64,000 nucleotides of DNA from Ruminococcus sp. AF46-10NS (GCF_003474435.1 NZ_QRNF01000020.1:1-64000); one strand, 5' to 3'; positions 36,449 through 47,368 are shown, counted from the first letter of the stretch. Made by a program: numbers and translations. Notes: generated by a model from the sequence alone, not told the origin.

Positions 36449-38764
36449 TTATTTACTCCTGATCTGATAGATCGCATCTTTCTCTGTATCAAATACGTAT
36501 CTTTCTTTTTCATCTCTGATCACAGAAACTTTTATTCCATCTTTTGAGATCTCCAGTTCCTCTCTGCATCTGAGAACTGCTTTTTCCCCATGTTTCGAAA
36601 GAAGCCACCCATGAGAAAATCTGCCTTTTTCCCAGGTCATATCCACCTCAAAACCGCCTTCTGCACAAATACCTGTGATGCTTCCCTCCTGCCAGTTTTT
36701 CGGAAGAGCCGGAAGCAGGAATATCTCATCCAGATGGCTCTGCAGCAGCATCTGGGCGATTCCGCACGTACCGCCGAAATTTCCATCGATCTGGAATACC
36801 CACGGAATACCTGAAATCCGCTCAAGCGGCGGATGCAGATCAAACATATTCGGTGCTGTCAGTTGGTTGAGAAGATAATCGATATATTCCTCTGCTTTAT
36901 CTCCATTCCGAAGTCTTGCATACAGATTGATCAGCCATGCACAGCTCCAGCCTGTGTGGCCTCCACCAAATTCCATTCGTCTCTCCAGAGATTTCTCACA
37001 TGCTTTTACCAGCTCCGGATTCTCATATTCATTAATCTGGTTTGCCGGAAACAGGGGATATAAATGAGAAAAATGTCTGTGCCCAAGTTCCCACTCCTCA
37101 TAATCTTCTCTCCATTCCAACAGCTGACCGTATTTTCCAATCTTATACAAAGGGAGCTTATCAAGAGTTTCACGCACCCAGTCTTCCTGAGATGCTTTTT
37201 TCCCAAGGATCTTGTTTCCTTCCAGATAGGCATGAAAAATATCTCTCAGGATTCCGGTATCCATGGTACAGCCTGCGCAGGCACTTCCCGTTGTTCCATC
37301 TGCCTGATAATAGGTATTCTCCGGAGAAACAGACGGACAGACGATCATCTCTCCATGATCCTCGATCATAAAATCTCTGAAAAACAGTACACATTCCTCC
37401 AGAACCGGCATCATACGATCAAGAAAAGCCTGATCCATCGTATAACGGTAATGTTTCCAGATATGTGCTGCCAGCCATGCGCCGCCCATTACCCAGTATG
37501 ACGCTGCCAGTGCCAGATCCTGAGGTGCAGTATCTGCCCAGATATCTGTGTTATGATGTGCCACAAAACCTCTGCATCCATACATTTCCATGGCTGTTCT
37601 TCTGCCATTTTTCACCATACGTTCCAGAAGATCAAAAAGCGGCTCATGACACATGGAAAGATTACAGATTTCTGCAGGCCAGTAATTCATTTCTGTGTTG
37701 ATATTGATGGTATATTTGGAATCCCAGGTAGGCTCCAGCTTCTCACACCAGATTCCCTGAAGATTGGCAGGAAGTCCTCCCGGGCGGCTGCTCGCCATAA
37801 GAAGATATCTTCCGTATCCATAATAAAGAGCTGCCAGCCCTTTGTCTTTTTTACCTTCCCGGAGTCGTTTCAGACGCTGATCTGTTGGAAGTCCGGATAG
37901 ACCTTCATCCTCTTTCAGTTTCAGAACAGAACGGTTAAACACCTTGCTGTGTTGCTCCACATGTTCTGCCAGTATCCGGTCAAAATCCTCTGCTGTGTAA
38001 GAAGCCAGCTGTTCTTTGAGGTAGCTGTATGGATCCTCGACCTTCTTTTTTCGGTAAGGGAAAGTAGTCACTCCGTTTACATAAAAAATCACCCTGGAGG
38101 CATTTTGGATCACCAGATGTTCTCCGATCACCTGCACGCTTCCGCCTTCTGACACCGCGCGAGCCTGAATGCCGAATTCACTTCCGCCCTTTCCCAGATC
38201 TCCATCAATATAAACACTGTCCTCGCCGGCTTTTCCTGCACAGTTGTAAAATCGTCCCCTTGTTATCAGAACAGACATTGTAAGACCTTCTTCTCTGTCT
38301 GTGGAAAACTCCGCTGCCATCAAATCTTCTTTTTCAGAGATCAGACATCGCATTCTGTACTGTGCTCCATTATGTACAAATGAAGTACTTGCAACACCTT
38401 TTTCCAGATCCAGCTCTCTTCTGTAATTCCGGATCTCTCCCTCTTCGTGATCTATGCTGTAATTCACATCACACATGGTCTGATATGGCCGTTCGCTCTG
38501 AGGTGTTCCAGATAATGCAAAAAGCTCCAGTTTCTGTGCTTCCCGGATCTTTCCTTCCAGCACCAGTTTCCGGATTTCCGGGAAATACTTCGCCGCGTCC
38601 GGATTGATGCGATCAAGCGGTCCTCCATAGACAATACTCTCCTCATTCATCTGGATCTGTCCGCAAAAAGGCTCTCCGGATATCATAGCCCCCAGCCTTC
38701 CATTACCAAGAGGCAATGCTTCGATCCAGCTTTTTGCAACTTCTGTATACCATAAACGGTTCAT
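36449..38764 (-). CDS. GH95 alpha-fucosidase-type glycoside hydrolase, cytoplasmic
   Basis: Inverting enzyme of the AfcA family, 771 residues; known members remove alpha-1,2-L-fucose or alpha-L-galactose. The N-terminal beta domain starts LPLGNGRLGAMISG, and the helical barrel carries HNTDIWADTAPQD, WELGHRHFSHLYPL and QIDGNFGGTCGI, which hold the acidic and Asn catalytic residues. No signal peptide is visible. It is transcribed alone against the flanking two-component genes. Fucose specificity is inferred from the family plus the GH29 neighbour. Confidence 0.93.
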   Translation of the reverse strand: MNRLWYTEVAKSWIEALPLGNGRLGAMISGEPFCGQIQMNEESIVYGGPLDRINPDAAKYFPEIRKLVLEGKIREAQKLELFALSGTPQSERPYQTMCDVNYSIDHEEGEIRNYRRELDLEKGVASTSFVHNGAQYRMRCLISEKEDLMAAEFSTDREEGLTMSVLITRGRFYNCAGKAGEDSVYIDGDLGKGGSEFGIQARAVSEGGSVQVIGEHLVIQNASRVIFYVNGVTTFPYRKKKVEDPYSYLKEQLASYTAEDFDRILAEHVEQHSKVFNRSVLKLKEDEGLSGLPTDQRLKRLREGKKDKGLAALYYGYGRYLLMASSRPGGLPANLQGIWCEKLEPTWDSKYTININTEMNYWPAEICNLSMCHEPLFDLLERMVKNGRRTAMEMYGCRGFVAHHNTDIWADTAPQDLALAASYWVMGGAWLAAHIWKHYRYTMDQAFLDRMMPVLEECVLFFRDFMIEDHGEMIVCPSVSPENTYYQADGTTGSACAGCTMDTGILRDIFHAYLEGNKILGKKASQEDWVRETLDKLPLYKIGKYGQLLEWREDYEEWELGHRHFSHLYPLFPANQINEYENPELVKACEKSLERRMEFGGGHTGWSCAWLINLYARLRNGDKAEEYIDYLLNQLTAPNMFDLHPPLERISGIPWVFQIDGNFGGTCGIAQMLLQSHLDEIFLLPALPKNWQEGSITGICAEGGFEVDMTWEKGRFSHGWLLSKHGEKAVLRCREELEISKDGIKVSVIRDEKERYVFDTEKDAIYQIRSK

Positions 38765-38803
38765 ATTCTTCCTCCCTGCTTTTTTCCTATCATATCACAC
38801 TTT

Positions 38804-38815
38804 TTGTATATACAA
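38804..38815. promoter_or_regulatory. Palindrome in GH95 promoter region
   Basis: TTGTATATACAA is a perfect 12-bp palindrome. It is 8 bases from a TATGAT -10-like hexamer (rc of 38789-38794) that reads toward GH95. It could be an operator or part of the -35 region. Confidence 0.4.
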
Positions 38816-38851
38816 CATAAAAAAAAAGCAACTTTCGTATGGACTTTTTTC

Positions 38852-38879
38852 TTGTTTCCAGGTCTATTCATGCTATAAT
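38852..38879 (+). promoter_or_regulatory. Promoter of AraC-type response regulator
   Basis: -35 TTGTTT (38852-38857), a 16-bp spacer and -10 TATAAT (38874-38879), with TGC forming an extended -10. It lies about 45 bp before the start codon. Confidence 0.65.
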
Positions 38880-38923
38880 TAAAACATATGCAAAAAATTT
38901 CTTTCACATACAAAGGAGAAATC

Positions 38924-40441
38924 ATGATACACGTACTTATCATTGAAGATGAACCAGCCATTGCCAGAGGTCTCTCGCTTCTCATCACCAAAAACTACCC
39001 TGATTTCCAGGTTCTTGGCATCTGCAAAAACGGTAGGGACGGCCTGCAGAAAATCCTGGAGCAGAAACCGGAGCTGGTATTTACTGATATCACCATGCCT
39101 GTGATGAACGGTCTCGATATGATCGAAGAAATTCAGAAATCCCAGTTTCATACCCGCTTTGTTATTCTTACCGGATATGCGGATTTCGAATATGCCAGAA
39201 AGGCGATCCACCTTGGTGTTTCCGATTATCTTCTCAAACCGATTGACCTTAAAACTCTGGACGATATCCTTCTCTCCTGCCTGGAACTACAAAAATCCGA
39301 AACCCGGCTGCTTCAGAAAGAATATCTGCAATGTGCACTGCACAGCGATAATCTGACTGATCCTGCCCCTGTTTTTATGAACGAAGTTTCCTGCTCCTTT
39401 ATCTTCGTTTTTCAGGGTCCATTACGTTCTAATATATACAGCGAGACTATCCCGGATTCCGTTTTCGCGCCGGTCTCTCCCGGATATCTGACTCAGTTGG
39501 AAAAAGAATATCAGGTTTCGCTTTTTCTTCTCCATGGAAAACATTTCAATGAGCAGGTATATGCAGTTATCTATCCTTCCTCCAGTCAGCCGGATACGGA
39601 AGAACTTGCCAGGAGAATCCACAGTATACTGGATATATCTGATCAGCAGCCTGACTCCTGGATTAACACGGTTCTGTCTCTGCAGTCTCCAGATGCCGGT
39701 TCTGTTTCCGACCTTATAAAAGATACCTATCTTTTTGCACTGTTCAAAAATAGATTTGGAGCCAGTTCTTTTCAGACATGTACCACATTATCAGATCAGA
39801 AAATCCGTGTTTCCCAGGATGTTCAGCAGCTCTGCGCAGGAATCTCTTCTCATTCTGATCAGGAAAGCCTGTACCATATGATTCATTCCCTGATCACCAT
39901 ACAGAACCAGCCGAATCTTTCCCAGTTTCAGATAACTGCAAACCTGAGATACTATATCTCCACTGTAATCCAGAACTGCCACAAAGACATCATTTATCCG
40001 GATGTCGCTGAAATCGTTTCCACCTGTCATTCCTACGAGGAACTGGAACGGGAACTGCAGTATGAAACTTCCAAAATCTGCGGTTTTCACAAAACCACAC
40101 CTGGAGAAGAACTACCGTCTCTGGCCCGTCAGGTGCGCAATTACCTGGATAAGAATTTCACCCAGCAGATCACAACGAAATCCTTTCAGGATATTTTTGG
40201 TTACAATGAAAAATATATCTCCACACTTTTTAAATCAGAATTCGGGATCTCTCCCAGCAAATATATCAGTGAACTGCGCTTGAAAATGGCAAAGACATTA
40301 ATGCAGAACAATCCTGATATCCTCACCAAAGATGTGGCCGAAATGGTAGGATTCTCCGATGCTTTTTATTTCAGCCGGGTATTTAAATCCCACGAAGGAA
40401 TGTCACCCAGCCAGTTTCTGAAAAATCTTAAAGAAGGATAA
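38924..40441 (+). CDS. YesN-type response regulator with AraC DNA-binding domain
   Basis: A 505-residue transcription regulator. The receiver (1-120) has acidic E9/D10, phosphoacceptor D55 in VFTDITMP and Lys in LLKPID. A long linker leads to a C-terminal AraC double helix-turn-helix with GYNEKYISTLFKSEFGISPSKY and VGFSDAFYFSRVFKSHEGMSP. ATG at 38924 follows AAGGAG. It is the likely partner of the YesM-type kinase and presumed activator of the importer and fucosidase genes. Confidence 0.94.
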   Translation: MIHVLIIEDEPAIARGLSLLITKNYPDFQVLGICKNGRDGLQKILEQKPELVFTDITMPVMNGLDMIEEIQKSQFHTRFVILTGYADFEYARKAIHLGVSDYLLKPIDLKTLDDILLSCLELQKSETRLLQKEYLQCALHSDNLTDPAPVFMNEVSCSFIFVFQGPLRSNIYSETIPDSVFAPVSPGYLTQLEKEYQVSLFLLHGKHFNEQVYAVIYPSSSQPDTEELARRIHSILDISDQQPDSWINTVLSLQSPDAGSVSDLIKDTYLFALFKNRFGASSFQTCTTLSDQKIRVSQDVQQLCAGISSHSDQESLYHMIHSLITIQNQPNLSQFQITANLRYYISTVIQNCHKDIIYPDVAEIVSTCHSYEELERELQYETSKICGFHKTTPGEELPSLARQVRNYLDKNFTQQITTKSFQDIFGYNEKYISTLFKSEFGISPSKYISELRLKMAKTLMQNNPDILTKDVAEMVGFSDAFYFSRVFKSHEGMSPSQFLKNLKEG

Positions 40442-40450
40442 ATGTATTAA

Positions 40451-40476
40451 AAAAAACCCGCTTACGCGGGTTTTTT
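40451..40476. terminator. Bidirectional terminator
   Basis: Symmetrical: AAAAAACCCGC (40451-40461), loop TTAC, then GCGGGTTTTTT (40466-40476). It serves the rightward regulator and the leftward efp. Confidence 0.92.
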
Positions 40477-40487
40477 AATGTATCGCA

Positions 40488-41045
40488 TTATACACGTGAG
40501 AGATACTCTCCTGTTCTTGTATCGATTTTCAGTTTGTCGCCTTGGTTTACGAACAGCGGAACCTGAACCTGTGCACCTGTCTCAACAGTTGCCGGTTTGG
40601 TAGCACCCTGTGCTGTGTTTCCAGCGAATCCTGGCTCTGTCTCGATAACCTCAAGCTCTACGAAGAGTGGCGGCTCGATAGCAAATACTTCGCCATTATG
40701 AGAGCAAACCTTAACCATCTCATTATCCTTAACGAATTTCAGAGAATCTCCAACCTGCTCCTCAGTAAGGCCTACCTGGTCATATGTCTCTGTGTTCATG
40801 AAGTAGTATAAACCACCATCCTGATACAGATACTGCATATCTACACGCTCAATACGTGCTGCCGGGAATTTCTCTGTAGGACGGAAAGATTTCTCTACTA
40901 CAGATCCTGTAATGATATTTTTGTATTTTGTTCTTACAAAGGCTGCGCCTTTTCCTGGTTTTACATGCTGGAATTCAACGATCTGACATACGTTTCCATC
41001 AATTTCAAGTGTGATACCATTTTTGAAATCACCTGCTGAAATCAT
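40488..41045 (-). CDS. efp: Elongation factor P
   Basis: Ribosome-binding factor relieving stalls at polyproline; 185 residues with three beta-barrel domains. The N-terminal loop holds KPGKGAAF, where Lys can be modified. [15 protein letters not shown] and [21 protein letters not shown] are family signatures. It has a clear promoter and terminator and is transcribed alone. Confidence 0.97.
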   Translation of the reverse strand: MISAGDFKNGITLEIDGNVCQIVEFQHVKPGKGAAFVRTKYKNIITGSVVEKSFRPTEKFPAARIERVDMQYLYQDGGLYYFMNTETYDQVGLTEEQVGDSLKFVKDNEMVKVCSHNGEVFAIEPPLFVELEVIETEPGFAGNTAQGATKPATVETGAQVQVPLFVNQGDKLKIDTRTGEYLSRV

Positions 41046-41090
41046 AAATATTTCCTCCTTAATATATGCGCTTCTTTTTCGCTATGAATT

Positions 41091-41119
41091 ATTCTATAAT
41101 ACCTTTTGTCATTTTTCAA
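41091..41119 (-). promoter_or_regulatory. Promoter of efp
   Basis: On the minus strand, -35 TTGAAA (41114-41119), a 17-bp spacer and -10 TAGAAT (41091-41096), about 45 bp from the efp start. Confidence 0.6.
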
Positions 41120-41131
41120 CTGTTTTTTTGT

Positions 41132-41641
41132 TTATGCCTTTAATTTTTCTTCAATTTCAGCAATTAACTCGTCAAAAGGCAACACTCCTGTGACAACTTT
41201 GATGTCCGCAAATTTCTCATAAACAGGATCTCTCTGCTTGAGGAGCTTCTTGATCTTATCCTCTTTGTTCTCAGATCCCTCCAGTGTCGGGTTGTTACTT
41301 CCCTCCAGTCGCTTGATCAGAGTTGCAGCAGATCCTTTCAGATAGATAATCGTTCCCATTTCTGCAAGATACTTCTGGTTCTGCTCCTGCAGTGGCAGAC
41401 CTGCACTGACGGAGATCACCTTGCGCTCACTGTCTGTAGACAGTTCTTTTACTGCCATTGTCTCAAGCGCACGGTAAAACGGTTCTCCGAAACGCTCAAA
41501 TACCTCCTTCACTGACATGTTCATTTTTTTCACGATCAGTCTGTCCACGTCAATAAACGGAAGTCCCAGGTCCTTCGCCAGTCTCTTTCCAACTCGTGTC
41601 TTTCCTGAACCCATAAAGCCGATAATTACAATATGGTTCAT
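41132..41641 (-). CDS. aroK: Shikimate kinase
   Basis: Phosphorylates shikimate in aromatic amino acid synthesis; 169 residues. Walker A GFMGSGKTRVG starts near residue 8 and DVDR is near 35. The lid region carries RLEGSNNPTLEG. It overlaps the preceding phosphatase gene by 4 bp. The other shikimate-pathway genes are not here. Confidence 0.94.
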   Translation of the reverse strand: MNHIVIIGFMGSGKTRVGKRLAKDLGLPFIDVDRLIVKKMNMSVKEVFERFGEPFYRALETMAVKELSTDSERKVISVSAGLPLQEQNQKYLAEMGTIIYLKGSAATLIKRLEGSNNPTLEGSENKEDKIKKLLKQRDPVYEKFADIKVVTGVLPFDELIAEIEEKLKA

Positions 41642-42144
41642 GAATTCTTTCCCTCCTCTTTCTGGTAAAAATGTAATACTATTTTCTCCAGATAGCGCTT
41701 CAGCACGATCTGGATCTCTTCTTTTGGATGAATGGGCTTCACAAGGATCGTCCGGATTCCGGCCCTCTTCGCTCCATAAATATCCGTAAACAGCTGATCC
41801 CCTACAAAGATCGTCCTGTCAGGATCTGTTCCGATCATCTGGCAGGCCTTCCTGTAATTCTTCACAGCCGGTTTATGGGCATTTTCTACAAAATCCCCCT
41901 CCACAGCACGGGCAAAAGGCTCCACCCGTGGTTTCTGATTATTCGATACAAAACAATAATGAAACCCTATCTTACGAAGCCTCTGAAACAGTTTTTTCGC
42001 ACGTTCATCTGCCGGTGCACCATGTGGAACAATTGTATTGTCAATATCAAAAAGAAGCCCTCTGTATCCCTCTTTATAAAGCTTCTCAAAATTGATCACA
42101 TATGCAGAATCCAGATATTCATCTGGAAAAAAACTTCTGAACAT
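41638..42144 (-). CDS. YqeG-family HAD phosphatase
   Basis: HAD superfamily type IIIA protein, 168 residues. The nucleophile motif FDIDNT covers residues 32-37, FVSNNQKP is motif II and VGDQLFTDIYGAKRAG is motif IV. ATG at 42142-42144 follows GAGGTG. An in-frame GTG three codons upstream is less likely. Bacillus YqeG is next to aroE and yqeH; relatives include phosphatidylglycerophosphatase, so that activity is possible. Coupled to aroK. Confidence 0.9.
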   Translation of the reverse strand: MFRSFFPDEYLDSAYVINFEKLYKEGYRGLLFDIDNTIVPHGAPADERAKKLFQRLRKIGFHYCFVSNNQKPRVEPFARAVEGDFVENAHKPAVKNYRKACQMIGTDPDRTIFVGDQLFTDIYGAKRAGIRTILVKPIHPKEEIQIVLKRYLEKIVLHFYQKEEGKNS

Positions 42145-42193
42145 CCATTGCACCTCAGTTTTCTCTCGTCATTTCGTAATAATGCCAGTTTTT

Positions 42194-43555
42194 TTATCGC
42201 TCTGCAAGAGGAACGTACATCGCTTCCGGAAGAACATTCTTGTATGCAGGACGGATGATCTTATCCACATTGATAAGCTCTTCCATACGGTGTGCGCTCC
42301 ATCCTACGATACGTGCAATGGCAAACATCGGTGTATACAGCTCCAGCGGCAGATCCAGCATGCTGTAAACAAATCCGCTGTAAAAATCCACGTTTGCGCT
42401 GACACCCTTGTAGATCTTGCGTTCCTCTGCGATAACCTGCGGTGCAAGACGCTCCACTGCTTCATACAGCTGATAATCCTTCATCCTGCCTTTTTCTCTG
42501 GCAAGCTGCTCCACATAGCCTTTAAATACCTCTGCACGGGGATCGGAAACAGAATAGATCGCATGGCCCATACCATAGATAAGGCCTCTCTTGTCAAAAG
42601 CTTCTTTGTGAAGAAGTTTCTGAAGATAATCTCGAATCTCGTCTTCATCACTGTAATCATGAACATGCTTGCGCATATCGTTAAACATCTTCACAACCTT
42701 GATATTGGCACCGCCATGCTTCGGTCCTTTTAAGGAACCAAGTGCTGCTGCAATGGCTGAATACGTATCTGTTCCGGAGGAAGAAACTACGTGAGTAGTA
42801 AAGGTAGAGTTGTTACCACCGCCATGCTCCATATGAAGGATCAGGGCAATATCAAGGATCTCCGCTTCCAGAGCCGTATACTTCTTATCCGGTCTTAAAA
42901 GGCGCAGGATATTCTCTGCTGTGGAAAGCTCTCTCTTAGGCTGATGGATATAAAGGCTTTTGCCCTTCTCATAATGGTTGTAGGCCTGATAAGCATAAAC
43001 AGATAACAGCGGGAAAACACTGATAAGATTAATGCACTGACGAAGCACATTATCAAGCTGGATATTGTCCGGATCCTTATCATAAGAATAAAGTGTAAGG
43101 ACACTTCTGGACAAAGCATTCATAATATCCCTGGACGGTGCTTTCATAATGACATCTCTCACAAAATTTCTCGGCACTGTCCTCTGATCGGCCAGAATAC
43201 CGGAAAACTCATTCAGTTCTTCCTGGTTTGGCAGCTTGCCGAAAAGAAGCAGATAAGTCACTTCTTCGAAACCGAACCGTCTGTCATTGATAAATCCCCT
43301 GGTCAGATCCTTGATATCATATCCTCTGTAGGAAAGCTTGCCCGCACAGGGAACTTCCTTTCCGTCTACGATCTTCGTAGCCTGTACATTGGAGATCTGG
43401 GTCAGTCCTGCAAGAACGCCCTTTCCATTAAGGTCACGCAGGCCTCGTTTGACATCATATTTACCATAAAGGGATAAATCCAGTTTATCATTCTCCAGAC
43501 AGATCTGGGTCAGTTTCTCAATCTCAGGTGTCACTTTCATGTTAAATCTGCTCAT
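42194..43555 (-). CDS. gltA: Citrate synthase
   Basis: Condenses oxaloacetate with acetyl-CoA; 453 residues, typical for the longer Clostridia type. The catalytic His lie in HMEHGGGNNSTF and GMGHAIYSVSDPRAEVF; PKHGGANIKVV is the CoA region. The ATG at 43553-43555 (MSRFNMKV) follows AAAGGGGAA and was preferred to an ATG 24 codons upstream. No aconitase or isocitrate dehydrogenase lies nearby. The gene has a long leader containing two hairpins. 2-Methylcitrate synthase activity cannot be excluded. Confidence 0.92.
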   Translation of the reverse strand: MSRFNMKVTPEIEKLTQICLENDKLDLSLYGKYDVKRGLRDLNGKGVLAGLTQISNVQATKIVDGKEVPCAGKLSYRGYDIKDLTRGFINDRRFGFEEVTYLLLFGKLPNQEELNEFSGILADQRTVPRNFVRDVIMKAPSRDIMNALSRSVLTLYSYDKDPDNIQLDNVLRQCINLISVFPLLSVYAYQAYNHYEKGKSLYIHQPKRELSTAENILRLLRPDKKYTALEAEILDIALILHMEHGGGNNSTFTTHVVSSSGTDTYSAIAAALGSLKGPKHGGANIKVVKMFNDMRKHVHDYSDEDEIRDYLQKLLHKEAFDKRGLIYGMGHAIYSVSDPRAEVFKGYVEQLAREKGRMKDYQLYEAVERLAPQVIAEERKIYKGVSANVDFYSGFVYSMLDLPLELYTPMFAIARIVGWSAHRMEELINVDKIIRPAYKNVLPEAMYVPLAER

Positions 43556-43686
43556 TAATAAATTCCCCTTTCGCTTTCTGTTTATTGCTGTTCGATAGCG
43601 GTCCCTCCTCATTCCCCTCTCAAGCAATTCTTATGCTGCTGTTCACTCCATGGACATGAATGGCAGCATTTCTGGTCTTATTCCAC

Positions 43687-43713
43687 ATATCCCGGCATAA
43701 CCGGCCGGGATAT
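43687..43713 (-). other. GC-rich hairpin in citrate synthase leader
   Basis: A perfect 10-bp stem (43687-43696 with 43704-43713) with a 7-base loop and no T run. It should lie at the extreme 5' end of the transcript from the promoter at 43724-43752. A second, weaker repeat (43633-43639 with 43663-43669) lies downstream. Confidence 0.55.
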
Positions 43714-43723
43714 TTCATAAATG

Positions 43724-43752
43724 ATTATAACATTTTTTTCGCTATTGGTCTA
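43724..43752 (-). promoter_or_regulatory. Candidate promoter of citrate synthase gene
   Basis: On the minus strand, -35 TAGACC (43747-43752), a 17-bp spacer and -10 TATAAT (43724-43729). It starts within 25 bp of the aminotransferase stop. Confidence 0.55.
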
Positions 43753-43773
43753 TGATGAAAATTCTATTGATGA

Positions 43774-44990
43774 TCACCTCTGCTTATATGTAGCAAAGAA
43801 CTCTTTCATCTTTTTCATGGCTTTATCCAGCTGGCGGATATCCGGCAGATATACAATACGGAAATGATCCGGCTGATGCCAGTTGAATCCTTTTCCCGGA
43901 ACGATAAGAACCTGTTTATCATGCAGGAAATCCAGTGCAAACTGTTCATCATTGAAGATATTGAATTTTTCTGTATCGATCTTCGGGAAGATATAGAATG
44001 CCGCACGTGGCTTCACTGCTGAAATTCCCGGAATATCATTAAGAGCCTTGTAAATAAAATCTCTCTGCTCATACACACGTCCGCCCGGCTGGATATATTC
44101 ATTGACGCTCTGATATCCACCCAGTGCAGTCTGTACGATAGACTGTGCCGGAACATTGGAACACAGACGCATGGAAGAAAGCATGTTGATTCCCTCAATA
44201 TAACCTTTTGCCTTATTCTTTGCACCACTTAAGATCATCCAGCCGATACGGAATCCCGCAATCATATGGGACTTGGACAGTCCGGAAAAAGTAACACAGA
44301 ATACATCCGGTGCAAGAGATGCAATAGATGTATGTTTATATCCATCCATAACAAGACGGTCATAGATCTCATCAGAAAAGATGATCAGTTCATGTTCTCT
44401 TGCAATATCTGCGATCTGCTCCAGGATCTCCTTCGGATATACTGCACCTGTAGGATTATTCGGGTTAATGATAACGATCGCCTTGGTCCTTGGTGTGATC
44501 TTGCTCTTGATATCCTCAATATCCGGATACCAGTCAGACTGTTCATCACAGATATAATGAACTACATTTCCGCCTGCCAGTGTTGCAGTAGCTGTCCACA
44601 ACGGATAATCGGGCGCCGGAATCAGGATCTCATCCCCGTTATCAAGCAGTGCCTGCATACAAAGGTTGATCAGCTCACTGACACCATTTCCTGTATAAAT
44701 ATCATTAATGGTAACTCCCGGATCCCGCGAAGCTGTGCATACTGCATGATCGCCTTCCTTGCGGAAAAAATACCCTTGGAATCAGAATATCCCTGGGACG
44801 TACGTACATTGCTCAGCATATCAAGAATGACTTCCTGCGGTGCAGAAAATCCAAAAGGATACGGATTACCTATATTAAGCTTCAGGATCTCCATTCCGTC
44901 CTCTTCCATTCTGGCCGCCTCATCTACAACCGGTCCTCGCACGTCATACAGTACGTTGTCAAGCTTTGATGATTTCCCGAATGTTCTCAT
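43774..44990 (-). pseudogene. AlaA-like PLP aminotransferase, frame disrupted
   Basis: Class I/II aminotransferase, about 405 residues if repaired; probably alanine or branched substrate type. It is split in two frames. The 5' part from ATG 44990 (MRTFGKSSKL, after AAAGGAG) reads to the region of YAQLRGI. The downstream frame continues as GVTINDIYTGNGVSELIN and carries the PLP-binding Lys in FSGLSKSHMIAG. The break maps to plus-strand 44720-44721, where GG should be GGG. One added base restores the complete family sequence. No other defect was seen, so a consensus error is likely. It sits opposite gdhA, consistent with amino acid nitrogen metabolism. Confidence 0.85.
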
Positions 44991-45017
44991 AAAAACCACT
45001 CCTTTACCTATTTTCAC

Positions 45018-46547
<1,530 letters not shown>

Positions 46548-46586
46548 TTTTTATGTTTCCTGAACCTTTAACGTAAAATTTTACAG

Positions 46587-46626
46587 CAGGATCGCAGAGG
46601 GATTTCCCCTGCGATCCTGTTTTTTA
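46587..46626 (+). terminator. Terminator of gdhA
   Basis: An 11-bp stem (46587-46597 with 46609-46619) with extra inner pairs is followed by TTTTTT. Confidence 0.88.
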
Positions 46627-46640
46627 TGACCGAATAGTAT

Positions 46641-46669
46641 TAAAAATCCGGCCATCCACAGACAGCCGG
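46641..46669 (-). terminator. Terminator of nrdR
   Basis: A stem of CCGGC (46648-46652) with GCCGG (46665-46669). On the minus strand it is followed by ATTTTTA. It lies about 60 bp past the nrdR stop. Confidence 0.65.
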
Positions 46670-46728
46670 TTCTCTTCTCTTATTTCTTATTGATTTTTGC
46701 AGCCTGGCAGAGGGCTTCCCTGATCCGG

Positions 46729-47178
46729 TTAATTGATCAGCTTCTTCAGTTCATCCATAAAAGTGCTGACATCCTTAAATTCCCTGTACACTGATGCAAA
46801 ACGCACGTAGGCAACTGCATCCAGATCCTTCAGGTGTTCCATGACGATCTCTCCGATCTTGGTACTGCTGATCTCTCGGTCCTCAGAACGGAAAATATCT
46901 CCCTCTATGGAGTCGATCATCTCCTCCACCCTTTCAATGGGAATCGGTCTCTTATAACAGGCGCGCAGAACTCCATCCTGAATCTTGGAACGCTTATAGC
47001 TCTCTCGGTTCTGATCTTTCTTGATCACAGTCAGCGGAATCGTCTCCACTTTCTCATATGTAGTAAATCTCTTCCCACAGGCATCACAGAGTCGGCGGCG
47101 GCGGATGGAATTGGTATCTTCCACAGGTCTGGAATCTACAACTCTTGTATTATCCTGGTTACAGAACGGACATCTCAT
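46729..47178 (-). CDS. nrdR: Ribonucleotide reductase regulator NrdR
   Basis: ATP/dATP-binding repressor of ribonucleotide reductase genes; 149 residues. The zinc ribbon has Cys3, Cys6, Cys31 and Cys34. An ATP-cone follows (about 47-137). It is next to ymxH and sigG in divergent orientation, a common Clostridia arrangement. A consensus promoter precedes it. Confidence 0.96.
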   Translation of the reverse strand: MRCPFCNQDNTRVVDSRPVEDTNSIRRRRLCDACGKRFTTYEKVETIPLTVIKKDQNRESYKRSKIQDGVLRACYKRPIPIERVEEMIDSIEGDIFRSEDREISSTKIGEIVMEHLKDLDAVAYVRFASVYREFKDVSTFMDELKKLIN

Positions 47179-47278
47179 AGAACTCTCCCCTTTCAGAATC
47201 CATATTTGTTACTGTTCACCTCGTGACCAACAGCATATTATTCAAATCACCATATCATTCATTGTTAAACTTGATTTT

Positions 47279-47308
47279 ATTATAAAATAAATTTATATAA
47301 TGTGTCAA
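47279..47308 (-). promoter_or_regulatory. Promoter of nrdR
   Basis: On the minus strand, -35 TTGACA (47303-47308), an 18-bp spacer and -10 TATAAT (47279-47284), both consensus. Confidence 0.65.
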
Positions 47309-47368
47309 TAATTGGACTTGCATAAATTTTAGCTATTTTCCATAAAATCATACCAGGTGATGAATTTT

